Below, piece after piece: positions 55,286 through 64,000 of a stretch of DNA of 64,000 bases. The notes under the pieces are model-generated. The model ran no database searches and had not been told where the DNA came from. It was given only the letters and a program-made list of their open reading frames with translations. Made by a program: the position numbers and the translations under genes. The stretch is taken from NCBI RefSeq assembly GCF_001461695.1, contig NZ_AUTC01000002.1, forward strand, positions 1 through 64,000, written 5' to 3'. This DNA comes from Sinorhizobium fredii USDA 205 (GTDB lineage: Bacteria > Pseudomonadota > Alphaproteobacteria > Rhizobiales > Rhizobiaceae). Every line of letters begins with the position of its first letter. Within the stretch, counting starts at the first letter, position 1.

Positions 55286-55602
55286 GATTGTCTCCCTCAA
55301 TTGATCCCGCGGCCGGCACGGCTTTCCGCTGCGTCCGGTTAGAGCATCCATATATGTCAGGCTTCCACAAAGAACAGAGCAACGGCCGCACAGGGACTTA
55401 CGTACCACTAGGTTGCAAACGACGGCGAAGTCGGTCACTCTCCTCCTGGGGTCCGCCTCACAGCGCGCGATCCTGAGGCCTACAATAGTCGATCGGCAAT
55501 ACTTCTTTCAGAAAGCCAGCATGTCCGAGGCGGCTGCAAATCAGCCGCGTTTGCGCGGCGGTCGCCCGCGCAGTTCTTGAAAAGCAGAGTTCGGGGATGG
55601 GG
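55286..55602. other. Intergenic upstream of osmF-like and DUF4126 genes
   Basis: About 317 bases between divergent genes. A small hairpin GCGGCTG-CAAAT-CAGCCGC lies at 55530-55548. Promoters for both sides must be here but are not obvious. No gene is seen. Confidence 0.4.
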
Positions 55603-56064
55603 ATGTCCGTCTATTTTCTTGCGCTTCTGATCGGCGTGGTAGCGGGCTTGCGGGTGATGACCGCGCCGGCAGCCGTCAGCATCGCTGCCGCGGCCGGCTG
55701 GCTGCCGGTCGCCAACAGCTGGGCGGCCTTCATGGGCTATCGCTTCACGCCTTATATTTTCGGTCTCCTGGCGCTCGTCGAATACGTCACCGATCAGTTG
55801 CCGAGCACGCCGAGCCGCAAGGTGCCGCAGCAATTCGGCGCCCGGATCGTCAGTGGGGGCTTTTGCGGCGCGGTCATCGGTACCGCCGGAGGCTCCTTGA
55901 TCGGCGGCGCGATTGCCGGAATCATCGGTGCGATCATCGGCACGCTTGGCGGCTATGAAGCACGCAAGCGGCTCGTTGCGGCGATCGGCGGCAAGGACCT
56001 GCCGATCGCCCTCCTCGAAGATCTTGTCGCCATTCTGCTGGCGCTTTGGGTGGTGTCATCATGA
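55603..56064 (+). CDS. DUF4126 membrane protein
   Basis: Protein of 153 residues with glycine/alanine-rich helices (LALLIGVVAGLRVMTAPAAV at the start; VIGTAGGSLIGGAIAGIIGA in the middle) matching DUF4126. Two ATGs lie six bases apart; the second is used because GGGG is then well placed. Its stop overlaps the start of a flavoprotein reductase, and the two are often neighbours in rhizobia as far as can be recalled. Function unknown. Confidence 0.8.
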   Translation: MSVYFLALLIGVVAGLRVMTAPAAVSIAAAAGWLPVANSWAAFMGYRFTPYIFGLLALVEYVTDQLPSTPSRKVPQQFGARIVSGGFCGAVIGTAGGSLIGGAIAGIIGAIIGTLGGYEARKRLVAAIGGKDLPIALLEDLVAILLALWVVSS

Positions 56065-57437
56065 CCAGGCACTTCGACGCGATCATCATCGGCGCCGGCC
56101 AGGCGGGGCCGTCGCTCGCCGGACGTCTGACCGAAGTCGGTAAATCCGTGGCGCTCGTCGAGCGCAAGCTCTTCGGCGGTACCTGCGTGAACACCGGCTG
56201 CATGCCGACCAAGGCGATGGTTGCGAGCGCCTATGCCATCCACACGGCCCGCAGCGGGGCGGAATACGGTATGACGACCGGTCCGGTGTCCGTCGATTTC
56301 GCTCGGGTCATGGCGCGCAAGGAGAAGGTGACGCTGGACTCCCGTACAGGCGTCGAGTCCTGGCTGAAGGGCATGACGAACTGCACGGTGCTCGAGGGCC
56401 ACGCGCGCTTCGAGAGCCCGACCGAAATCAGTGTCGGCGACGAACGGATTTCGGGCGAACAGATTTTCCTCAACGTCGGTGGGCGCGCCGCGATCCCGGA
56501 TTTTCCGGGGATCGACCAGGTTTCCTGTCTCACCAACAGCTCGATCATGGAGCTCGATCACCTGCCCAAGCATCTGGTGATCATCGGCGGCAGCTATATC
56601 GGGCTCGAATTCGCGCAGGTATTCCGGCGCTTCGGCTCCGAGGTCACCGTCATCGAAAAGGGCCCGCGCCTGATTGCCCGCGAAGATCCGGACGTCTCGG
56701 ATGCGATCCGTGCCATACTCGAAAATGAGGGAATTCAGATCCGCCTCAACGCCGAATGCATCCGCTTCGCCACCCACGCCGACGGTGTCGCCGCCGGCGT
56801 GGATTGCACCTCGGGAGCCCCGGAGGTCATTGGCTCCGAAGTGCTGCTTGCCACCGGCCGCCGCCCCAACACGGACGATCTCGGCCTCGACAAGGCGGGC
56901 GTCAAGACCGACGCGCGCGGCTATATCGAGGTCGACGATATGCTGCGCACCAATGTACCGCACATCTTCGCGGTGGGCGACTGCAACGGCCGCGGTGCCT
57001 TCACCCACACCTCCTACAATGATTTCGAAATCGTCGCCGCGAACCTCCTCGACAACGACCCGCGCCGGGTCAGCGACCGCATCCAGGCCTATGCGCTCTA
57101 CATCGATCCGCCGCTCGGCCGGGCCGGCATGACCGAAACCGAGGCGCGCCAAAGCGGCCGCAAGCTCCTGATCGGCACCCGGCCAATGACGCGCGTCGGG
57201 CGGGCCGTCGAGAAGGGCGAGACGTTGGGCTTCATGAAGGTGATCGTCGATGCTGACACGAAGGAAATCCTCGGCGCCTCGATCCTCGGTACCAGCGGTG
57301 ACGAGGCAATCCAGAGCATCCTCGACGTGATGTATGCGAAGCGGCCCTATACGACGATCAGCCGCGCGATGCACATCCATCCGACGGTATCGGAACTGAT
57401 CCCGACCGTGTTTGGCGATCTTTCACCTGCGAAATAG
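56061..57437 (+). CDS. FAD-dependent disulfide oxidoreductase, mercuric-reductase-like
   Basis: Flavoprotein of 458 residues of the class I pyridine nucleotide-disulfide family. The FAD loop AIIIGAGQAGPSLAGRL, the redox disulfide GGTCVNTGCMPTKAM (two Cys five apart), the NAD loop VIIGGSYIGLEFAQVF and the second FAD motif HIFAVGDCNGRG are complete. The C-terminal dimerisation domain ends with MHIHPTVSELIPT, which has the catalytic histidine. There is no N-terminal metal-binding domain or C-terminal cysteine pair as in true MerA, so mercury reduction is unlikely; substrate is unknown. ATG 56061 overlaps the DUF4126 stop. Confidence 0.9.
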   Translation: MTRHFDAIIIGAGQAGPSLAGRLTEVGKSVALVERKLFGGTCVNTGCMPTKAMVASAYAIHTARSGAEYGMTTGPVSVDFARVMARKEKVTLDSRTGVESWLKGMTNCTVLEGHARFESPTEISVGDERISGEQIFLNVGGRAAIPDFPGIDQVSCLTNSSIMELDHLPKHLVIIGGSYIGLEFAQVFRRFGSEVTVIEKGPRLIAREDPDVSDAIRAILENEGIQIRLNAECIRFATHADGVAAGVDCTSGAPEVIGSEVLLATGRRPNTDDLGLDKAGVKTDARGYIEVDDMLRTNVPHIFAVGDCNGRGAFTHTSYNDFEIVAANLLDNDPRRVSDRIQAYALYIDPPLGRAGMTETEARQSGRKLLIGTRPMTRVGRAVEKGETLGFMKVIVDADTKEILGASILGTSGDEAIQSILDVMYAKRPYTTISRAMHIHPTVSELIPTVFGDLSPAK

Positions 57438-57447
57438 TGCACGGATT

Positions 57448-58224
57448 TCAGAGCACTCCAGTCAGCTCGAGCGTCTGGTAGCCGGCCAGAAGGGTGATCA
57501 GAGATCCGACGAGCCGCAGGAGTGTCTTCTCCTTCAGCGTTCTGACCATCCAACCGGCCAGCGGCGCCGCCAAAATGCCTCCGGCGATCAGCCCGCCAAC
57601 CGATGCCAGGTAGCCTGGGAAATCGCCTGCTTGCTCCCAGTGGCCGGTTACGATCGTGGCGAGGAAGCTCAGCGACACCGAAAGCGCAATCAGGAACTCG
57701 CTCGCATTGACGGTGCCGATGACGAAGCGCGGTTGTCCGCCGGCGCCGAGCAGGCCGGTCGTGGCAACGGGACCCCAGCCGCCGCCACCTGCCGCATCGA
57801 GGAATCCGGCAGTTGCGCCGAGCGGCGCGACGATTCTCATTTTCACCGGGTTGGTCGGAATACGATGAAACGACCGATACAGCAGCCAGCTCCCGATAGT
57901 CGCGAGATAGGCTGTAACGAAAGGCTTGACCTGGTCTCCATCAAACGAGGTGAGGACGAAGGCGCCGACGATCCCGCCCCCGACGCCAAAGGGAACGAGC
58001 CGCCGAAACAGTTTCCAGTCGATGTTGCGGTGATAGAGATGGGCCGATCCGGAGGCTGCAGTGGTGAACAATTCCGCAGCATGGGCTGATGCCGAGGCTT
58101 GCGCCGGCGGCACGCCGAAGGCGAGGAGCACGGTCGATGAGATCACGCCATAGGCCATTCCGAGAGCACCATCGACGGCCTGGGCCAGAAACCCGACCAC
58201 CGCGAACAGGAGGAAGTCTTCCAT
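57448..58224 (-). CDS. TauE/SafE family sulfite or organosulfonate exporter
   Basis: Membrane protein of 258 residues with about eight helices. It opens VVGFLAQAVDGALGMAYGVI, has QASASAHAAELFTTAASG and VGGGIVGAFVLTSF, followed by ATAGFLDAAGGGGWGPVATT, the two half-repeat motifs of TauE/SafE proteins. It converges with the flavoprotein gene, whose stop is ten bases away. Export of sulfite, sulfoacetate or related anions is the family role; no sulfonate genes are nearby. Confidence 0.9.
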   Translation of the reverse strand: MEDFLLFAVVGFLAQAVDGALGMAYGVISSTVLLAFGVPPAQASASAHAAELFTTAASGSAHLYHRNIDWKLFRRLVPFGVGGGIVGAFVLTSFDGDQVKPFVTAYLATIGSWLLYRSFHRIPTNPVKMRIVAPLGATAGFLDAAGGGGWGPVATTGLLGAGGQPRFVIGTVNASEFLIALSVSLSFLATIVTGHWEQAGDFPGYLASVGGLIAGGILAAPLAGWMVRTLKEKTLLRLVGSLITLLAGYQTLELTGVL

Positions 58225-58411
58225 ACGAGGCTCCGCGGATGATTTCGTTTAGCCCGCGCGCATAACGAAGCCTAGCGTGTGCACTTGCAGTAACACAGAG
58301 GCTTTATCGTTCTACCAGGGTTCGGTTCATGGTGCCTAGGTCGCAAGTAAACGGACCATGCGTTCGGCTTGTTCCGCGCGGTCGGCTCAATCTGCGCGCG
58401 CTGTCCCCAAC

Positions 58412-58615
58412 CAACGCACCATGGCTGGTTTACAGGCAGTTCGAGAACGCGGGCGAAAGGATGGACGTCGCTCGAAACTGATGTCCGATCAGCGCTCTGA
58501 ATACATCGGCATGCTGAATGAAGGCCGTCCGGCGGCTGAAATCGCTCGTCTCTTTCGCTTTCATGGGGCCACCGTCGGGCGCATCGGCATTGAGGCCAAA
58601 GTGGCCGTTCGCTGA
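58412..58615 (+). pseudogene. Serine recombinase (resolvase/invertase), C-terminal remnant
   Basis: The plus strand has AGLQAVRERGRKDGRRSKL followed by EYIGMLNEGRPAAEIARLF and RFHGATVGRI. This is the hinge and DNA-binding helix-turn-helix of a Tn3-type resolvase or Hin-type invertase. The catalytic N-terminal domain is absent upstream. It marks this stretch as decayed mobile DNA. Confidence 0.6.
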
Positions 58616-59182
58616 TTGTTTTTTCAGTTGGGCGTTTTCGCAGCGACGTACGCACCGGGCCAACACGCGTGCTCTTATGGCTGTCTGCGACAAATCGTTC
58701 TTCGACACGAGAACCTCGACAGGTTTTTGGCGCGCCTGCGTCGTGTCTGGCCGTCAATAGAGACTGACATAGACACCATCGCTGCCAACGAGATCACCAG
58801 ACGCAAGTTTGTGAGCATGGCTCAACGAACTGAATACCTGGTCGGACGGATCCGCAGGCCACAGCACCAAGTGATCGTTGAAACGTGAGACGTCGGTCTG
58901 AACTCGGTGGTAAGACGGGCGATGCAACGAGCTATGCTGGAATTTGGGTGACGAGGCTGATCAGGCGGCGCTCTGCGGCTTCAATTCGATGACCCCGATT
59001 CCGTTCTGGAATCTGGCCCGATCCTCCAATGGCATGAGGCAGACCTCCCAATGGTCGAGCCATCTGCGCCGAATGACACGCTGTTCTTGCAGTTGCGGCC
59101 CGCCTAGCTTCAGAAATTGGTCGTGCTCAATGCCGCAGAAGGCCGATCGGTATCCCAGTAATGACCTTAGGAGGGGAAATTC
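58616..59182. other. Decayed stretch before the oxygenase gene
   Basis: No intact gene is recognised. On the minus strand, from about 59105 to a stop at 58961, the sequence reads as a protein-like tail (RRRWLDHWEVCLMPLEDRA, then GIGVIELKPQSAA) of unknown family. The plus frame 58616-58888 contains ENLDRFLARLRRVWPS, also protein-like but unidentified. The last 20 bases hold AGGAGGGG, a strong ribosome binding site for the next gene. Confidence 0.35.
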
Positions 59183-60115
59183 ATGTCAGCCATCTTCATT
59201 GACTCAAAGTTGGATGATGAAGAACGACGCCGCCGACTTTACTCCGGCGATATCTTCATCTTTTCAGCGACAGCCAACACCCAAGCGCTGATCGCGCTTG
59301 CGAAAAGCATGCTTGATGAAGCTTTCGCGCCGCACGATCCTCGGACGATCCACGAGCATCTGTCGGCGGAAGAAGTGGCCGCGGTACTCTCGAAGACGAA
59401 ACCTGCATTCATCCACCATCCCGAGTGCAAGAAGCTGATCCCGCAGATAATGTGCGAACACGGCATCGACCTCGAAAAACTCTATTTCGACGTACCAAGG
59501 ATGCGATCGGCTTATCCGTCCCATTTCCTGTCATCGGGGATCGCTTATGCTTTCCACCCACACCGAGACACCTGGTATTCAGCGCCGATGTGCCAGATCA
59601 ACTGGTGGCTTCCGATCTACACGATCGACCCAGACAACGCGATGGGGTTCTATCCGCACTACTTCGACACCCCGGTCAAGAACAACTCGGAAATCTACAA
59701 CTACTACGAATGGAACACCAAAAACCGCGCGAATGCCGCCCAGCACGTCAAGAGCGATACCCGTGAACAGCCAAAGCCGCAGCAGGATCTGAACGAACGG
59801 TCGCTGCGCTATCTGCCTCCACCAGGAGGAATCATCGCGTTCTCGGGCGCGCAATTGCACGAAACCGTTCCGAACACGACCGGGATGGCGAGGTACAGCA
59901 TCGATTTCAGGACAGTCCACCTCGACGATGTCGTGGCACGTCGTGGTGCCGCAAACATCGACTCACGGTGCACGGGCACGACGATGCGGGATTATGTTTG
60001 CGCAGCCGACGCAAGCCGCCTCCTGCCAGAAGAGGTCGTCAGCCTCTACGAGGATGGAACGGCAACGGCAGACAAGGTGTTGCGTTTCGGCGACCGCCTC
60101 ACTGCCGCGCAGTAG
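59183..60115 (+). CDS. Putative 2-oxoglutarate/Fe(II) oxygenase-like protein
   Basis: Protein of 310 residues. A metal-type H-x-D (AFHPHRDTWYSAP), a distal histidine (FSGAQLHETVPN) and a following arginine (ARYSIDFRTVHLDD) are spaced as in phytanoyl-CoA-hydroxylase-like Fe(II)/2-oxoglutarate enzymes. CQINWWLPIYTIDPDNAMGF fits a jelly-roll strand next to the site. The gene has an unusually strong AGGAGGGG site and stands alone between decayed DNA on both sides, which suggests acquisition. Substrate is unknown; hydroxylation of an amino acid, lipid or natural product is possible. The family call is from motif spacing only. Confidence 0.65.
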   Translation: MSAIFIDSKLDDEERRRRLYSGDIFIFSATANTQALIALAKSMLDEAFAPHDPRTIHEHLSAEEVAAVLSKTKPAFIHHPECKKLIPQIMCEHGIDLEKLYFDVPRMRSAYPSHFLSSGIAYAFHPHRDTWYSAPMCQINWWLPIYTIDPDNAMGFYPHYFDTPVKNNSEIYNYYEWNTKNRANAAQHVKSDTREQPKPQQDLNERSLRYLPPPGGIIAFSGAQLHETVPNTTGMARYSIDFRTVHLDDVVARRGAANIDSRCTGTTMRDYVCAADASRLLPEEVVSLYEDGTATADKVLRFGDRLTAAQ

Positions 60116-60668
60116 TTATGCCAGCGACAGTGTCCGAGGCATCCTGCCGCAACAAGATTGCACTCGGGCGGTGCTCGTCCTGCGGCGACTGTCCTGCCGC
60201 AAAAGCGGCAGGACTCCTAGAACAGGCTCGTGAGAGTTCTACTTTCGAAGCTGATTTTCGACCTCTGGACAGCGCACCTGTTACCTCATTCCGAGTTCCA
60301 GATAAGAGATAACTTCCGGGTAATTCGCGCCGATCCCGCGCCACGAACGATAGTCAGGTCGCGCATAGCCGAACAACCAGCGGCCTCGTCTGCCGCGCGC
60401 TTCTGACAGACTGTCCAAAAATTCGTTGGATGCCCGCTGAGGGGCGCGAAATGACACCCTCTCATGACCGTCATGTCGGATGGAAGACCTCACCATGTCG
60501 ACCGAGGCGGGCATCCAGTCCTCTATTACGCGCTTCAGGCGGCGATCAGCCCTCGGGTCGCCATGGTTGCATGCGGGCAGCTTCCCTTCAAGCCAGATTC
60601 TAGCGCAGAACCGCTGCCATACACGCGGCGCTCGATCCGGTGTTCTTCGCCGCCTGTGCGGCACGGAT
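60116..60668. other. Intergenic, probably decayed
   Basis: About 550 bases without an identifiable gene. The minus frame ending at 60281 (ARPDYRSWRGIGANYPEVIS and the following YLELGM) and the plus frame around 60470-60610 (GGHPVLYYALQAAISPRVAM) look protein-like but match no family known to the annotator and face opposite directions. They are likely fragments. Confidence 0.35.
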
Positions 60669-61471
60669 TCAACCGGCTTGTCCGCAGTCGAACCACCGCA
60701 GCGACATGCAGGAAAGCCCGGCATCGATCTTGCCGATCTCGGTCGTCTTCAAGGGCACGACGTTGTAGCCGGCCTTGTCGAGCATCTCGATCGTGCGCGG
60801 GAAATCGGCGCCGACCATCACCACGTCGTTGACGCGCAACGCATTGGCGGCCGGCTCCTCGCCTTCCGGGATGATCATCTGCCTGAACGTCTTGAAAACG
60901 CCGAAGCGCGCCAGGCGATTGGTGGAGAGGATCGTTTCGTCGTCAAGCAGAGAGCAATCGGTTTTGAAGTGGAGAACGCCCTCCGGCGTCGCGACGACGT
61001 GGCTCTTGCGGCCAAGTTTGTCGAGGCAGGCTCGCAGCGCCTCGGCCCCGCCCTGTCGGTGCGGGCCGAAAGGCCAATCATCACGCTCTCCCGCGTCGTC
61101 AGCACGTCGCCGCCGTCGGCGTAGCCCGCCGGCAGATCGATGACCGTTTCGAACATCTCGCGCAGCGTCGGCGCGATTTCCTCGGTTTCCTGGACACGCG
61201 TCGCCGCACCTGGGCGCAGGACGATCGCACCTTCGGTGAAGACCAGCGCCGGATCCTCGACGAAGATCGAGTCCGGGAAGCCTTCGAGCGGCGGCAACAC
61301 CGTTGCCTTGACGCCGGCTTCGCGCATTGCCGTGAGATAGGCGTCATGCTCTGCCTTGACGCCCTCATAGGTCGGGCTGCCGCGATCCTCGGCGCGCAAG
61401 CCGTCTACGACGGAGCGCGACGGCTCTCGGACGATGATAGAATTGAAATGATAGGCCGGACGCGATGTCAT
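60669..61471 (-). pseudogene. Dimethylarginine dimethylaminohydrolase-like enzyme, single-base frameshift
   Basis: Amidinotransferase-fold hydrolase of about 267 residues once the frame is corrected. The first frame has FNSIIVREPSRSVVDGL, the substrate-binding EGFPDSIFVEDPALVF and DLPAGYADGGDVL. The second has the catalytic histidine region EGVLHFKTDCSLLDDETIL and the nucleophile DAGLSCMSLRW. They join if one G is added to the run near 61050. All catalytic residues are otherwise present, so a sequencing error is as likely as a real mutation. It would hydrolyse methylated arginine to citrulline, or a related guanidino compound. It lies 22 bases after the OsmC gene. Confidence 0.82.
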
Positions 61472-61493
61472 CGGGTCGTTATTCCCCTCTAGG

Positions 61494-61922
61494 TTAACCG
61501 GAGATTTTGCTGGAAAATTCCGGATTGCCGCGCAGCGTATTGCTTATCGTGCAGATGTCCTCTTCCGCTGCTTCGGCGATCGCATGCCGCACTGCATCGT
61601 CAAAATCGCCTCTAATAACGAACTCGATATTGAAGCGTGCAACGCGCGACGGTTCATCCTGCGCTTTTTCACCGGTCACCCTGGCGGAGACTTCGACGAG
61701 CCTGTCGAGCACGCCGAAGCGGCTGGCGGCAATGCGCGCACTGAGCACCAGACAGCTTGCCAGCGATGCGTAGAGAAGGTCGAGCGGACCGAAGCCGGGC
61801 TGCGATGGGCCGGTGACGATGTCGAGCGCACCGCCGGTCACCGAAGCCAGCTGCGGGAAGCCGGTCCGCCCGACGACCGCGGTCGCACCCGTCTGCCTCG
61901 TCTTCACTCTGAGCTCGGCCAT
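61494..61922 (-). CDS. OsmC family protein
   Basis: Protein of 142 residues of the OsmC/Ohr fold. GPLDLLYASLASCLVLSARI carries the first conserved cysteine, and AEAAEEDICTISNTLRGN carries the second, the pair used for peroxide reduction. ATG 61922 with AGGGAG upstream is chosen over the longer frame. It lies between the ABC ATPase and the dimethylargininase on the same strand. Role in hydroperoxide or thiol stress is inferred from the family. Confidence 0.88.
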   Translation of the reverse strand: MAELRVKTRQTGATAVVGRTGFPQLASVTGGALDIVTGPSQPGFGPLDLLYASLASCLVLSARIAASRFGVLDRLVEVSARVTGEKAQDEPSRVARFNIEFVIRGDFDDAVRHAIAEAAEEDICTISNTLRGNPEFSSKISG

Positions 61923-62048
61923 CGACGCTCCCTCATCCACTGCAGCGAAGCCAATATTCCAGCAAATTCGGGATTCGGCCATGGTGGTCAACGTCGATCT
62001 TCGGCCACTTGCGGCCCGTGCGCCGGCACAGCTGGTGTCGGCCGCACT

Positions 62049-63065
<1,017 letters not shown>

Positions 63066-63144
63066 TCGAATGCCTTTCTCGATCCCCATGGCCAAAGCGG
63101 GGAATGCACTGCGAAAAGGAAGCGCCGGCTGCCGGGCGCCATGC

Positions 63145-63176
63145 GAGGCCCGCTCCGCGTGACCGGAGCGGGCCTC
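63145..63176 (-). terminator. Hairpin after the sugar-binding protein gene
   Basis: Stem GAGGCCCGCTCCG with CGGAGCGGGCCTC around a six-base loop, just downstream of the binding-protein stop. It has no T-run, so it is more likely an mRNA-stabilising or attenuating intercistronic hairpin than a full terminator. Confidence 0.6.
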
Positions 63177-63181
63177 GATGA

Positions 63182-64000
63182 TTACTTCTGCGGCAGGCCC
63201 ATCGACGAGCGATAGGCGGCAAGCTGCTTGTCACGACCGAACTCGTCGGTCAGCTTGTTCCATTGCTCGGCCACTGTATCGAGCGCCTGCTGTGGCGTCA
63301 CTTCGCCGGCAAGCGCCTTGGAGAGCTCGATCTCGAGCACCTCCGTATAGGAGAAGTAACCGGGCAGACGCATGTCGAGGGCGATGTTCTTGGCGGTGAC
63401 CGCTTCCTTCTGCGCGCCGAGATATTCCTTCGCCTCGCGATCGGAGAAGATCTTCGACCAGAGTTCGAGATTGGTGGTGTGCGAAAGGCGGTACGGATTG
63501 ACGCCCGTGCCGCCGGTAATCGCCGCCTGCGCCGAGACCTCGGGGCTCGTCAGGTATTGGATATAGTTCCAGGCAGCTTCCTGCTTCGTCGACGAGCTGG
63601 GCACGGCCGCCTGCCAGCCGCCGAAGGCCATGAAGGAAGTCTGCACGACCTGATCGAACTTGTCCCACTTCTTGGTCTTGTAGTTGTAGATCTCGTCAGC
63701 GCCGGGCAGCGGCGCTGAGCCCACCTTGCCGGCAACCTTCGACTGCTTCGGGTCGGCGGCAATGACACCGGTATCGCCCCAACCGATCGATTCGGCCACC
63801 TGTCCGCCGGCAAAAGCGGCGTTCACCTCACCGAAGGAGAAGTTGAGCGCATTTGGCGGCGCGAGCTTCGAGGCGCGGATATACTCCTCTAGGCCCCGCA
63901 CCCAGCCCGGATTGTTGACCTGCGCATCCATCGTATCCGGATCGAAGAACATGCCGCCCGGATTGTCCGGATGGCTCGTGTAGCCGGCCACGTGGCTGAA
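63182..64000 (-). CDS. Sugar ABC transporter substrate-binding protein, partial (N-terminus outside window)
   Basis: The C-terminal 270 or so residues of a periplasmic carbohydrate-binding protein; the frame stays open to the window edge. ESIGWGDTGVIAADPKQSKV, MAFGGWQAAVPSSSTKQEAA, WNYIQYLTSPEVSAQAAI and VNPYRLSHTTNLELW are typical of type I sugar-binding proteins. The permease genes and the start lie beyond the edge or elsewhere, because the ATPase gene follows directly. Ligand unknown. Confidence 0.88.
   Translation of the reverse strand, partial: FSHVAGYTSHPDNPGGMFFDPDTMDAQVNNPGWVRGLEEYIRASKLAPPNALNFSFGEVNAAFAGGQVAESIGWGDTGVIAADPKQSKVAGKVGSAPLPGADEIYNYKTKKWDKFDQVVQTSFMAFGGWQAAVPSSSTKQEAAWNYIQYLTSPEVSAQAAITGGTGVNPYRLSHTTNLELWSKIFSDREAKEYLGAQKEAVTAKNIALDMRLPGYFSYTEVLEIELSKALAGEVTPQQALDTVAEQWNKLTDEFGRDKQLAAYRSSMGLPQK

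Noticed and set aside
58272-58757. Minus-strand open frame in the recombinase remnant region
   Set aside because: The plus strand carries recognisable recombinase sequence; the minus frame has no motif.

Overview
The window looks like a replicon of a fast-growing rhizobium, most likely a Sinorhizobium/Ensifer pSymB-type chromid. The reasons are high-GC alphaproteobacterial coding, overlapping ATGA starts, and a gene order recalled from memory (gcdH and a CoA-transferase next to phoCDET-type phn transport genes, then DUF1045-phnM-phnN and hutI-H-G-U). No search was possible, so the species call is inference. No rRNA, tRNA or CRISPR array was seen.

Region 1 (1-13.05 kb) is a surface-polysaccharide accessory region. 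It starts with an AT-rich, 5'-incomplete acyltransferase. Decayed IS630, IS110 and IS21 pieces follow. Then comes a nucleotide-sugar gene set: class III aminotransferase, PIG-L deacetylase, glucose-1-phosphate cytidylyltransferase, zinc-finger sugar C-methyltransferase, RmlC-like epimerase, DUF4910 zinc-peptidase-like protein and an NAD-dependent sugar epimerase/dehydratase. IS630 and IS3 debris, a broken GT4 glycosyltransferase and a broken pyruvyltransferase interrupt or flank it. The set lacks a CDP-glucose 4,6-dehydratase in the window, so it is either incomplete or completed from elsewhere.

Region 2 (13.1-28.4 kb) is core metabolism. A glutarate/glutaryl-CoA module (CoA-transferase and GcdH) is divergent from a phosphate/phosphonate ABC transporter (phnC-D-E1-E2). 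A 2H-phosphoesterase, phnM and phnN follow, then the histidine-utilisation genes hutI-hutH-hutG-hutU behind a HutC-like palindrome.

Region 3 (28.4-46.9 kb) is a catabolic island. One minus-strand operon is RidA, RpiR regulator, SDR, GH20 hexosaminidase (frameshifted), M81 peptidase and MFS transporter. Divergent from it are an NTF2-like protein and a second M81 peptidase. A LysR regulator faces a RidA, class V aminotransferase and SDR set. A Gfo/Idh oxidoreductase with a MalFGEK-type ABC transporter completes it. Four similar operator-like sites sit in front of three of these transcription units, suggesting one RpiR regulon.

Region 4 (46.9-64 kb) holds a large RTX serralysin-like protease with a PPC domain, a small exported protein, an OsmF/OpuC-type osmoprotectant ABC transporter, DUF4126 with a flavoprotein disulfide reductase, and a TauE/SafE exporter. 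A patch of decayed DNA follows, with a recombinase remnant and an intact putative 2-oxoglutarate oxygenase. The window ends with a dimethylargininase (frameshifted), an OsmC protein, an ABC ATPase missing its Q-loop and a sugar-binding protein that runs off the edge.

Three otherwise well-conserved genes (GH20, GNAT, dimethylargininase) are each broken by one apparent missing base at or beside a short homopolymer. This pattern raises the question of sequencing error.
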